Shown here in pieces: positions 34,586-42,700 of a stretch of 64,000 nt of DNA. This DNA comes from Macrococcoides animalis (lineage in GTDB: Bacteria; Bacillota; Bacilli; Staphylococcales; Staphylococcaceae): assembly GCF_047425875.1 (NCBI RefSeq), contig NZ_CP179727.1, positions 620,001 through 684,000 of the forward strand, given 5' to 3'. The translations under genes were made by a program, and so were the position numbers. Position 1 is the first letter of the stretch, and each line of letters begins with the position of its first letter. The notes below the pieces were generated by a model. The model saw nothing but the letters and a program-made list of their open reading frames with translations, was not told the origin of the DNA and made no database searches.

Positions 34586-36129
34586 TATTTTTCATTCCCT
34601 TCATGGTTTCTTTGGAAATTTGCCATATCTAAATAGACGTCCATCAATTGATTTGTTACTTTCATATAAATCGGTAAAATTTCTCTGTAAATCAATACAT
34701 TTTTGTACATCGGTTGATGTGGTTTCGTCACACCGACCATGTCACTGATATGATTGAAATCAGGCTTCAAACCAAGTGCAACTTGACCTAAAGTCACAGC
34801 ACCTAAACATGAACTTTCCACACTTTCAGGGACAATAACTTCATGTTCGAAGATATCAGCCATCATTTGACGCCATAATGCACTTTTTGCGAATCCACCG
34901 GTTGCTTTCAACGTTTTCACTTCATCATCCATTAATACACTAAGAGCAATAAACACAGTATATAGATTGAAGATAACTCCTTCTAATGCTGCACGTATCA
35001 TGTGTTCTTTTTTATGAGATAATGTTAACCCAAAGAACGAACCACGCACATTTGCATTCCAATACGGTGCACGCTCCCCTGCTAAAAATGGATGAAAAAT
35101 CAGACCGTTACTAGCTGGTGGTACACGTTCAGCAATCTTCGTTAATACTTCATAACTATCAATGCCTAACCGCTTTGCAGTTTCTACTTCACTAGAAGCA
35201 AACTCATCTCTTATCCAGCGTAATACGACCCCGCCATTATTCACAGGTCCACCAATTACCCATTTATCTTTTGTAAGTGCATAACAGAATAGGCGACCAT
35301 GTGCATCTGTCTTCGGTTCATCAATTACTGTTCGAATCGCACCACTTGTACCAATTGTTACAGCTACCTCACCTGGCTTAAATGCATCAACACCTAAATT
35401 ACTTAATACTCCGTCACTTGCGCCAATAACAAAAGGCGTATTAACATTTAAGCCCATCTGTTCAGCATATTCCGCATTTAATCCTGTTATAATTTCAGTC
35501 GTATCTACCGCTTTTGAAAAATAATCTTTATTCAAGCCTAGTAATTTAAGTACCTCTTCATCATAATCGAGGGTCTTTATATTAAATAAGCCAGTTGCAC
35601 TTAAAATAGAATAGTCTTCTACATAACGATTGAATAGTTTATAAAAAATATAACCTTTAATTCCGATAAATTTTTGAGCCTTATTGAAATTAACACCTTC
35701 TTCATGCTTAAACCACATTAACTTACTCAAGGGACTCATTGGGTGAATCGGCGTACCAGTTCGTTTATATATTTCCAAACCATTATACTTACTATTCAAT
35801 AATTCACTGTATTTAAAACTACGATTATCTGCCCATGTAATGCTGTTTGTTAAAGGTTTATGAAACTCATCCATTAAAATCAAACTATGCATCGCACTCG
35901 AAAAACTTACGAAGTCAATTTCATCTTTTAGAGCGCCACTTTCTTTTATCACTGCTCCAATTGTTTTAAGTACCGCATCAAATATTTCATTCGGATTTTG
36001 CTCTGCGATATCACTGTGCGGTGTTAGTAAAGGATATTCTTTATGTTGAATTGAAATTATTTCACCTGTTTGATTATAAAGAACGCTTTTAGTACTGGTT
36101 GTACCTATATCAACACCAATCATATACAT
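34585..36129 (-). CDS. gntK: Gluconokinase, FGGY family
   Basis: A 514-residue FGGY carbohydrate kinase that phosphorylates gluconate to 6-phosphogluconate, feeding the pentose phosphate pathway. MIGVDIGTTSTKSVLY at the N-terminus is the phosphate-1 loop; SGAIRTVIDEP and GGPVNNGGVVLRW lie in the middle, and ATGGFAKSALWRQMMADIF near 420 is the C-terminal signature. The length is normal. It lies between gntR (3-bp gap) and gntP, which supports gluconate rather than another sugar. Confidence 0.95.
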   Translation of the reverse strand: MYMIGVDIGTTSTKSVLYNQTGEIISIQHKEYPLLTPHSDIAEQNPNEIFDAVLKTIGAVIKESGALKDEIDFVSFSSAMHSLILMDEFHKPLTNSITWADNRSFKYSELLNSKYNGLEIYKRTGTPIHPMSPLSKLMWFKHEEGVNFNKAQKFIGIKGYIFYKLFNRYVEDYSILSATGLFNIKTLDYDEEVLKLLGLNKDYFSKAVDTTEIITGLNAEYAEQMGLNVNTPFVIGASDGVLSNLGVDAFKPGEVAVTIGTSGAIRTVIDEPKTDAHGRLFCYALTKDKWVIGGPVNNGGVVLRWIRDEFASSEVETAKRLGIDSYEVLTKIAERVPPASNGLIFHPFLAGERAPYWNANVRGSFFGLTLSHKKEHMIRAALEGVIFNLYTVFIALSVLMDDEVKTLKATGGFAKSALWRQMMADIFEHEVIVPESVESSCLGAVTLGQVALGLKPDFNHISDMVGVTKPHQPMYKNVLIYREILPIYMKVTNQLMDVYLDMANFQRNHEGNEK

Positions 36130-36132
36130 CTA

Positions 36133-36819
36133 CTATTCCTCCTTAGTTTGCGAATAATATAAGCTTTCAACTTCCTCATTTAAGTCATCAAAATTAATAT
36201 GCAGAACTTTTTTGTATAATTTTCTATCTTGATTTCGAATAGCTTCTATATACATTTCATGATTTTTGAAAATACGTTCAAAATCCGATTTATCTTGAGT
36301 CATACGTTGTTGCATTGAAATAAAGTTTAAGATCAACATATTGGGTTTAATGGACAACCATAACTTTTCTAGTTGTAGATGATTAATTGATTCAATCATT
36401 GTTTGATGGAAGAGTATATCTTGCATCGCAAATTCAGCTGCATCATCAAATTTTACTGTTACCCGCATCATTTCAAGCTTCTTTTCAAGCTCTAAAACAA
36501 GTTGTCCAATACAACGTGTTTTAATCTTTTCAAATGCAAACCCTTCTATCATAATACGCATATCATAAAGTTCTTTAATATCTTTTTCACTTAAACGTTT
36601 AATAACCGCACCCATTCTCTCTAAGCGAATCAAGTGATCCATTGCAAGAATTTTGAGCGCATCCCGAATGGGTGAACGACTCACTTCATATGCTGCTGCT
36701 AATTTGTTCTCAGATAGCTTTTCACCATCTTTTAATTCGCCGGAAATAATTTTATATCTTAAATCAAAAGCAATACGCTCACCAGATGATAAATTTTCTG
36801 TCCATTGTTTCGGTAACAT
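36133..36819 (-). CDS. gntR: GntR family repressor of the gluconate operon
   Basis: A 228-residue FadR-subfamily GntR regulator. The N-terminal winged helix has LRYKIISGELKDGEKLSENKL and YEVSRSPIRDALKIL (about 20-55). The helical FCD effector domain (about 90-220) contains the metal-binding pattern with MRIMIEG and HQTMIES. Gluconate should release it from DNA. I start at the ATG at 36819, four bases after GAGGTGG; the longer frame would begin inside the operator. Confidence 0.93.
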   Translation of the reverse strand: MLPKQWTENLSSGERIAFDLRYKIISGELKDGEKLSENKLAAAYEVSRSPIRDALKILAMDHLIRLERMGAVIKRLSEKDIKELYDMRIMIEGFAFEKIKTRCIGQLVLELEKKLEMMRVTVKFDDAAEFAMQDILFHQTMIESINHLQLEKLWLSIKPNMLILNFISMQQRMTQDKSDFERIFKNHEMYIEAIRNQDRKLYKKVLHINFDDLNEEVESLYYSQTKEE

Positions 36820-36833
36820 TTTTCCACCTCGTC

Positions 36834-36900
36834 TACTTGTATACAAGTATGGTACATGAAAATATATATATTGTAAACGTTTACTTTGAAGCGTTTACAA
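36834..36900 (-). promoter_or_regulatory. gnt operator and two cre-like CcpA sites
   Basis: ACTTGTATACAAGT (36835-36848) is a perfect palindrome and corresponds to the known GntR operator core of B. subtilis. Upstream on the minus strand lie TTGTAAACGTTTACTT (36871-36886) and TTTGAAGCGTTTACAA (36885-36900); each matches the cre consensus WTGNNARCGNWWWCAW at 15 of 16 positions. Together they imply induction by gluconate and repression by preferred sugars. Confidence 0.75.
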
Positions 36901-36920
36901 AATTGTCACAGAACGACGAC

Positions 36921-36957
36921 AAAAAAAGTGCATGATTCACATAAGAATCATGCACTT
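36921..36957 (-). terminator. Rho-independent terminator
   Basis: The 13-bp stem AAGTGCATGATTC / GAATCATGCACTT is followed by TTTTT on the minus strand. It ends the alpha/beta hydrolase gene. Confidence 0.9.
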
Positions 36958-36970
36958 CCTCCAAAAATTT

Positions 36971-37507
36971 TTACTGTTTCAATAATCTATTCAACGCATC
37001 AATTCCATTATGGAACTCATGCTTTCCAGTATTTTCTGTAATCAACTGAATTTCAGGGAACGCTTTTTTCCAACATGTCTGATGATTTATATCAACACGG
37101 TCATCATCAACAGATTGAATATGGTACATTGGTACTGCTGTTTTTAATTCACTTATAATGACATTTTGTGGATCACTGAATTTATCATCACAACCAAAAA
37201 ACGGTGAGCCAATCATCACAACCTTCTCAATTTGATGTTCCACTTTATTTTCAGTCAAATATTTCGTAATTACTGTCCCACCAAATGAATGCCCCACTAA
37301 GATTACAGGTTCATTAATCGGTACTTCATTTAAACTCTTAATAAACACTTTAACCCAGTTGTCATAAATTTGACCTGCATCTCTCGGATAGACACTGGCA
37401 TGCCAAGTGCACTCCCCAATATTATCCTTTGTCTTACGAATTAATGGATTACTACCTGTTGACACAGACTGAACGCCTGCACTATGTACAAATACAATAT
37501 GTTTCAT
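36971..37507 (-). CDS. Alpha/beta hydrolase (RBBP9/YdeN-like size)
   Basis: A 178-residue small alpha/beta hydrolase. The nucleophile elbow is LVGHSFGG (Ser near 72), and IVFVHSAGVQS near the N-terminus forms the oxyanion region. Candidate acid and His are DDDR near 140 and KHEFHNG near 163. The substrate is unknown; the size fits the RBBP9/YdeN group of serine hydrolases. I start at the second of two adjacent ATGs (37507), seven bases after GGAGG. A longer frame would run into the pit terminator and has no family similarity. Confidence 0.8.
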   Translation of the reverse strand: MKHIVFVHSAGVQSVSTGSNPLIRKTKDNIGECTWHASVYPRDAGQIYDNWVKVFIKSLNEVPINEPVILVGHSFGGTVITKYLTENKVEHQIEKVVMIGSPFFGCDDKFSDPQNVIISELKTAVPMYHIQSVDDDRVDINHQTCWKKAFPEIQLITENTGKHEFHNGIDALNRLLKQ

Positions 37508-37522
37508 CATAATCCCTCCATA

Positions 37523-37554
37523 TAAAAAAGATAAACTACATAATTGTAGTTTAC
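37523..37554 (-). terminator. Rho-independent terminator
   Basis: The stem TAAACTAC / GTAGTTTA is followed by TCTTTTTT on the minus strand. It ends the DUF47-pit operon. Confidence 0.75.
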
Positions 37555-37560
37555 CCATTT

Positions 37561-38562
37561 TTATAAAAATATATTTAAAACAAGATATATCAGTGCTGCA
37601 ATCACTGCAGAAATCGGTAATGTAATTACCCATGTTATAATCATACGTTGCGCTGTCGTCCACTTAACACCTTTAACACGATGACTTGATCCTACACCAA
37701 GAATTGATGATGAAACAACGTGTGTTGTTGATACTGGTAAATGTATGAAAGTTGCCCCAAAAATAATGAGAGCAGACGATAGATCTGCAGCAACACCATT
37801 TGCCGGACGTATCTTCATAATATTACCACCAACTGTTTTAATGATTTTCCAACCACCAACAGCAGTTCCTAGCCCCATCGCAGTCGCACAAGCTAATTGT
37901 ACCCAAAGCATTGGCTCTGTACTACCTGTCTGTATACCTGCAGAGATTAATGCCATTGTAATGATACCCATTGCTTTTTGCGCATCATTTGAGCCATGAG
38001 AAAATGCTTGAGCAGCTGCAGTGAATATTTGCATAAATCTAAAATTTCGATTTGTTTTAGTTAAATTCGCATTTCTAAATACAATTTTTATAATAGTGTA
38101 TATAATATATCCAATAATAAATGCGAGTAAAGGTGAGATGATTAAAGCAATGATAATTTTAATAAAGCCCGCGTATTGTAATACACCAAATCCACCTGAA
38201 GCTACTGCAGCACCTGCAATGGATCCTATTAATGTATGACTCGATGAACTCGGAATCCCATAATACCAAGTAATTAAATTCCATGTAATCGCTGATATGA
38301 GTGCTGCAAGGATAACTACTGATCCATTTTGAAGTGTGAACGGATCAACAATATCTTTACTTACTGTTTTAGCAACACCGTGAAATAATACGGCACCAAA
38401 GAAATTTAATATTGCTGCCATAAGGATTGCTTGTCTTGGTTTTAAAGCTTTTGTTGAAACTGCAGTTGCAATTGCATTAGCTGTATCATGAAAGCCATTA
38501 ATAAAATCAAATGCTAGTGCAAAGATTACGATTGCAATCGTAATAATAAAAATCGGTTCCAT
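37561..38562 (-). CDS. pit: Low-affinity inorganic phosphate transporter
   Basis: A 333-residue PiT family transporter with about ten helices, importing metal-phosphate with protons. The duplicated family signature is visible as ALAFDFINGFHDTANAIAT near the N-terminus and FSHGSNDAQKAMGIITMAL near 190-208. GIPSSSSHTLIGS is another PiT hallmark. I start at the ATG at 38562, after AAGGAGC. It follows the DUF47 gene by 11 bases, the standard PiT accessory arrangement. Confidence 0.95.
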   Translation of the reverse strand: MEPIFIITIAIVIFALAFDFINGFHDTANAIATAVSTKALKPRQAILMAAILNFFGAVLFHGVAKTVSKDIVDPFTLQNGSVVILAALISAITWNLITWYYGIPSSSSHTLIGSIAGAAVASGGFGVLQYAGFIKIIIALIISPLLAFIIGYIIYTIIKIVFRNANLTKTNRNFRFMQIFTAAAQAFSHGSNDAQKAMGIITMALISAGIQTGSTEPMLWVQLACATAMGLGTAVGGWKIIKTVGGNIMKIRPANGVAADLSSALIIFGATFIHLPVSTTHVVSSSILGVGSSHRVKGVKWTTAQRMIITWVITLPISAVIAALIYLVLNIFL

Positions 38563-38573
38563 AGTAATGCTCC

Positions 38574-39191
38574 TTAACTGTTTTTCATAATGATAGATTC
38601 TAAAATATTCGCTACTGTTTGACACTTATCAGCTATATCTTCTAAAGATTGATAAATATCCTTAACCTTCATTACTGTTAATGGATCTGTTTCTACAGAT
38701 AAAATATGTTTAATTGATTGTCTTAGGATACCATCACAATTTGTTTCGTATTCTTTGATGTTAATAGAATGTACACGGACATGTGAAAATTTTTTCTCTG
38801 CAATTAAACTCACCGCAGTCTTGATTTCTTGTGCACATGCTTGAATGTTGCGTACAAACTCAGCCATATATTCATCAGAATATTCAATGGTATACATTTC
38901 AAACATACCTGCTGTTTCTTCCATACCATCCATTACATCATCAATAGCATTACTTAACGCTAAAATATCTTCTCGTTCAATCGGTGTGATGAACGTTTGG
39001 TTTAAGTCAGAAATCATTTGGTGCATTAAATCATCACCATTTGTTTCATATGATTTAATTGTATCTGAGTACTTCTTTAAATCGAATGCAGAGTGAAAGT
39101 TCATATCTCCAAAAGCTACTGCTGCACGATCTAAATTCTCCGCCATCGCTTCTAATTGAACTGCAAACTTATCTTTCTTTCTGTTAAACAT
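38574..39191 (-). CDS. DUF47/PhoU-like Pit accessory protein
   Basis: A 205-residue all-helical protein of the DUF47 (YkaA) family, related to PhoU. It has the acidic metal-binding pattern in TPIEREDILALSNAIDDVMDGMEE (E and D residues, about 70-93) and a second one in VMKVKDIYQSLEDIADKCQ (about 170-188). It is cytoplasmic and thought to modulate the Pit transporter encoded just downstream. RBS AGGAGG precedes its start. First gene of the operon. Confidence 0.92.
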   Translation of the reverse strand: MFNRKKDKFAVQLEAMAENLDRAAVAFGDMNFHSAFDLKKYSDTIKSYETNGDDLMHQMISDLNQTFITPIEREDILALSNAIDDVMDGMEETAGMFEMYTIEYSDEYMAEFVRNIQACAQEIKTAVSLIAEKKFSHVRVHSINIKEYETNCDGILRQSIKHILSVETDPLTVMKVKDIYQSLEDIADKCQTVANILESIIMKNS

Positions 39192-39261
39192 CGTAAATCC
39201 TCCTATTTAATAAAAAGCTTATTTAAGACTACAACGATATTTTAAAGTAAATTACCTAAGA

Positions 39262-39355
39262 AGAATAGTGTTTTGTAAAAATAAAGTAAAGTTTTTTTAG
39301 AAAGCGCTTTCTTTATTACGGCATTGTAAATTTAACGTAACAGCATTGTAAATTT
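39262..39355 (-). promoter_or_regulatory. DUF47-pit promoter with direct repeats and a cre-like palindrome
   Basis: On the minus strand TTTACT (39285-39290) and TATTCT (39262-39267) are 17 bp apart. Just upstream is the palindrome AGAAAGCGCTTTCT (39299-39312), close to a cre site. Further upstream the 13-mer GCATTGTAAATTT occurs twice in direct orientation (39321-39333 and 39343-39355), 22 bp apart, so on the same helix face. TTTACA cores suggest PhoP-type boxes; this is inference. Confidence 0.5.
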
Positions 39356-39360
39356 GACCT

Positions 39361-39408
39361 AAAAAAATAGACATCCTTATGCATGATGAATGCAGTAAGA
39401 TGTCTAAA
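39361..39408 (-). terminator. Rho-independent terminator
   Basis: A long stem built on TAGACATC / GATGTCTA with an inner CTGCAT / ATGCAT part is followed by TTTTTTT on the minus strand. Confidence 0.8.
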
Positions 39409-39410
39409 TA

Positions 39411-40328
39411 TTATTTTGTATACTTTTTCTCAATACCTTTTTCTTTTTCTTCCTGAAAACGCTCGATTCTCATTTCTACATCAAATATTTTCATCGTCAA
39501 ATGATGTATGGGCGCTTGCGTTAACAAATAGATGAGCCAAGGTAATGTAGGTTCATAGTCATGTAATGCTATGATTAATATATCTGTATCTTTTAAACGT
39601 CTAAACTCCATACGCGCTCGACTTTCCTCATGTGCATGAAGTAATACACCGCCTGTAATATTATATACGATACGATTGTCATCAGATTTATCATTATCTT
39701 TTTCTAATGTTAAGATATGCTTTTTTACCGCTAGAATATCAAACCGACCATCCATTTCTTTGACTTCAACAAAGTCTAGAGCCATATCACTCAACCATGC
39801 AAAGTAATGTTTACTGACTCTCTCTACTGTCCAGCTTGATGGCATCAGTGTTCTTTGAATACTACGTACATCATTGGATTTTGAGTTTTGCGTTTGTGCG
39901 ACTATTCCTTTTCTTTTTACTGGTGTTTTTGTGATTTGCACGGGAGTTTTGTAGCTTTTTAGAATATTAATTGTTTCTTCATCATCACCTGTACCTGAAA
40001 CATAAATAATTGACTTTAAATTGGTTTCTTCGGCTGCACGTGCAAAGTTATCTGCACTAATCGCGTTGATATCTTGAAACGTTGCATCATTCAATTTGTT
40101 TGAACGCTTCGTTGGATCTAAGAAATATACCCCAAAATCAACTTGCTGCATGGCTTCGATACAATCATTTAGCGAAAACATATCACCAGTAATCCATTGG
40201 ATATCTTGAGCAAGATCTTCTATTGGATATTTACTCATCGCATAAATTTCAAATTCATCTTTTAAATGTTCATATAGATTTTTACCAATATAGCCTGTAG
40301 CGCCAGTTAATAATAAACGTGGTTTCAT
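39411..40328 (-). CDS. NAD(P)-binding protein, atypical SDR/epimerase type
   Basis: A 305-residue protein with an N-terminal Rossmann fold: LLLTGATGYIGKNL (residues 4-17), then VDFGVYFLDPT and IIYVSGTG in the expected strand order. It belongs with the atypical SDRs (NmrA/YesF-like). The C-terminal third (about 210-305) contains no motif I know and ends in a charged helix rich in Glu and Lys. Substrate unknown. Single gene with its own terminator. Confidence 0.82.
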   Translation of the reverse strand: MKPRLLLTGATGYIGKNLYEHLKDEFEIYAMSKYPIEDLAQDIQWITGDMFSLNDCIEAMQQVDFGVYFLDPTKRSNKLNDATFQDINAISADNFARAAEETNLKSIIYVSGTGDDEETINILKSYKTPVQITKTPVKRKGIVAQTQNSKSNDVRSIQRTLMPSSWTVERVSKHYFAWLSDMALDFVEVKEMDGRFDILAVKKHILTLEKDNDKSDDNRIVYNITGGVLLHAHEESRARMEFRRLKDTDILIIALHDYEPTLPWLIYLLTQAPIHHLTMKIFDVEMRIERFQEEKEKGIEKKYTK

Positions 40329-40408
40329 TATATAGCCTCCATATGTCTCATTTCTTTTATTGTACCCAATTTAGCCTATGTATAAAAATGTTTCGTGCAA
40401 TTAAAATA

Positions 40409-41431
40409 CTATTTTAATTTTGGCTTTTGAATATGGTTCGTTTTAACAGTATTCGATGAATAAGGTGATTGACTTGTATAATTCCCTAAAAACATCATTA
40501 ACTTGCGATATGTTATTCTTGATTCTTTTAAATCCATATGAAATTGATATTGATGACGTAAACGATGTGTATCATCAAAGAAGGAATGTGCATATGGAAC
40601 ACCATTTTTCTTTAGTATTTTTACCATCTCAAATGCTTGCGTATCAAAAGGATCTGCATCACCAACCGTTAAGAATGTCGGAGGATAGTATTGCGTGATA
40701 TTCGCTGTCGTACTCAACTGCTCTATTGGTTTGAATTTCTTTTCCCAGTTTTTTTCTCCCGTATAACTTTCCAAAAATAACTCAATTCGAGGAAACTTGG
40801 TTGCACGAACTGTTTGCATATTATACAGACCTCCGAACAGCACAACTGCCTTTAATTGATTGGGTTTAAACACTGGTTCTAATTGCATATCACTCATTAA
40901 TTTTTCGTTTGTGTGCATTGCAGCGAATTGACTGGCAATTTGTGCGCCGGCTGAATCACCTCCGATAATAACTTGTGAGTAATCGATTGGGAAATTCATT
41001 TCATTCTTTTTTAAGAATTTCGCTGCTTCAAGTTCTTGTAATATTGGAGTTGGATATTTATTGTTTGGCGCAAGTGCATAATTCATATTTGCAACAACAA
41101 AACCTTTTTCAGCAACTTGGGCTAAATAAGGATTCTTATATCTCTTATCACCTGCAATAAAACCTCCACCATGAGTCCATATAATGAGTGGGAGTTTATC
41201 CCCTTTGCGAATTTTACTCGGCATAATAATATCCATTTGAGATAGTGGCGCAATATCGCTATATGTTATGTTTTGAATTATCTTTACATTCGGATTTTCA
41301 ATTGCTTTATCACTTAGCATCGCGTTTCCAGAGAATCTAGGATCAGTATTTTCATTCCAACCCATTATTTCGGATATCATCATGACGCATAATGATAAAA
41401 GAATTGTAATCACTAAATATCTTTTTTTCAT
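40409..41431 (-). CDS. Exported or anchored alpha/beta hydrolase (esterase/lipase)
   Basis: A 340-residue hydrolase of the HSL/BD-FAE esterase type. One N-terminal hydrophobic segment (about 5-22) acts as signal anchor or signal peptide. HGGGFIAGDKR near 90-100 forms the oxyanion hole, and IIGGDSAGAQIASQ near 156-169 carries the nucleophile Ser. LTVGDADPFDTQAFE (Asp near 278) and FFDDTHRLRH (His near 306) complete the triad. It probably acts outside the membrane on carboxylic esters. Monocistronic. Confidence 0.87.
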   Translation of the reverse strand: MKKRYLVITILLSLCVMMISEIMGWNENTDPRFSGNAMLSDKAIENPNVKIIQNITYSDIAPLSQMDIIMPSKIRKGDKLPLIIWTHGGGFIAGDKRYKNPYLAQVAEKGFVVANMNYALAPNNKYPTPILQELEAAKFLKKNEMNFPIDYSQVIIGGDSAGAQIASQFAAMHTNEKLMSDMQLEPVFKPNQLKAVVLFGGLYNMQTVRATKFPRIELFLESYTGEKNWEKKFKPIEQLSTTANITQYYPPTFLTVGDADPFDTQAFEMVKILKKNGVPYAHSFFDDTHRLRHQYQFHMDLKESRITYRKLMMFLGNYTSQSPYSSNTVKTNHIQKPKLK

Positions 41432-41480
41432 TCAATCGCCCTTTCTAATAGTACATTATTATAGCATATCCTTAGAATGT

Positions 41481-41515
41481 AAAAAAAATAAAATGGGAGA
41501 ATTCCCCCATTTTAT
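41481..41515 (-). terminator. Rho-independent terminator
   Basis: The stem ATAAAATGGG / CCCATTTTAT is followed by eight T on the minus strand. It ends the ykvI-like gene. Confidence 0.85.
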
Positions 41516-41517
41516 CT

Positions 41518-42618
41518 TTAAGCAATATGATTTTTACCTCTATTTTTACGTTTAAAGTATTTCCATGTAATACCTGCACATAGAATAAGTCCAACATACC
41601 CCATTATCGGATATACCGTTCCTACTAGTTCTGTAAATCCAACAAAACTAAGTACATAAGCAAGTGCCATTAAACTAAATAACATCAGCTTGTATTTTTT
41701 AGAATAGGGTGTTGAAAAACGGGCTAAAAATGAATACATTAGACCAGCAATTGTATTATAAATGACCATTAACATAATGATACTTAATACCACACCTATG
41801 ATCGGATGAATTGCTTTCCCTAAAATTAGCGTAGGAATCGCTGAATCATTAATATTTTCTAACTCACTTAACAGTCCAGAATTCACCATTAACAATAAAA
41901 TGAGTAATACTATACCACCAATAAATCCACCACGGCCGGCAACCTTCATACGACTTGCGTCTCCACCAATAGCTGCCATCATACTATAACCTGTCGCAAA
42001 TGCTAATCCACCGTAGTTAATACCTGACCACCACCACATTGAAGTTTCTGGTAAGAAAGATAATTTGAATGGTTGTTTATCTGTATTAATATGCTTGTGA
42101 ACTTCATTTAAAGGTACTGATCCGTTAAAGAAATAGTAAACTGCAATAATCGTCACGACAATAATAAGAAATGGTGTAACAATCCCTAAAGCACTAACAA
42201 TTTTATCGAAATCAAGTAGTAATGTAATAATAATTACAATGACCATTAACAGTGACCCTAACCAAATTGGTAATCCAAAACTTTCATGAGCTGCACTTCC
42301 AGCTCCTGCAATCATAATGACAGAAATTGCATACAGAAAGAAAACTAATATGTAGTCAATTACTTTTCCAAATTTTTCACCAAATAGGTATTGAATTGTC
42401 GGCTCGTGACTATCGGCATCTAAACCATGTCCCATCTTGGTCGTTTGTCTCCCAAAAAAAGTGAGCATTAATCCTGAAATAATTATAGCAAAATAGCTAT
42501 AAATACCATAGTTCGTGAAAAATGTTAAAACCTCTTGACCTGTAGAAAATCCAGCCCCAACAATGACGCCGACATAGGCTGAACCTATCTTTAAAGCTTC
42601 TTTATTCCCTTTACTCAT
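41518..42618 (-). CDS. YkvI family membrane protein
   Basis: A 366-residue integral membrane protein with about ten to eleven helices, matching the YkvI family, which has an APC/LeuT-like fold. GSAYVGVIVGAGFSTGQEVLTFF in the first helix has the broken-helix Gly-rich pattern of such transporters. Substrate unknown. I start at the ATG at 42618, which follows AGGAGCG; the TTG one codon upstream is less likely. Single gene. Confidence 0.85.
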   Translation of the reverse strand: MSKGNKEALKIGSAYVGVIVGAGFSTGQEVLTFFTNYGIYSYFAIIISGLMLTFFGRQTTKMGHGLDADSHEPTIQYLFGEKFGKVIDYILVFFLYAISVIMIAGAGSAAHESFGLPIWLGSLLMVIVIIITLLLDFDKIVSALGIVTPFLIIVVTIIAVYYFFNGSVPLNEVHKHINTDKQPFKLSFLPETSMWWWSGINYGGLAFATGYSMMAAIGGDASRMKVAGRGGFIGGIVLLILLLMVNSGLLSELENINDSAIPTLILGKAIHPIIGVVLSIIMLMVIYNTIAGLMYSFLARFSTPYSKKYKLMLFSLMALAYVLSFVGFTELVGTVYPIMGYVGLILCAGITWKYFKRKNRGKNHIA

Positions 42619-42640
42619 CAAAACGCTCCTTAAAAGTATT

Positions 42641-42671
42641 AAAAAACATGTCTAAAAACACAGACATGTTG
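42641..42671 (-). terminator. Rho-independent terminator
   Basis: The stem AACATGTCT / AGACATGTT is followed by TTTTAA on the minus strand. It ends the DHA2 transporter gene. Confidence 0.8.
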
Positions 42672-42700
42672 TTTATACCCTTATGAGATTTATAGAAACA

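Noticed and set aside
37508..37663. Longer N-terminus for the alpha/beta hydrolase
   Set aside because: Runs through the pit terminator, is Cys/Asp-rich and lacks a ribosome site; the ATG pair at 37507-37510 has GGAGG.
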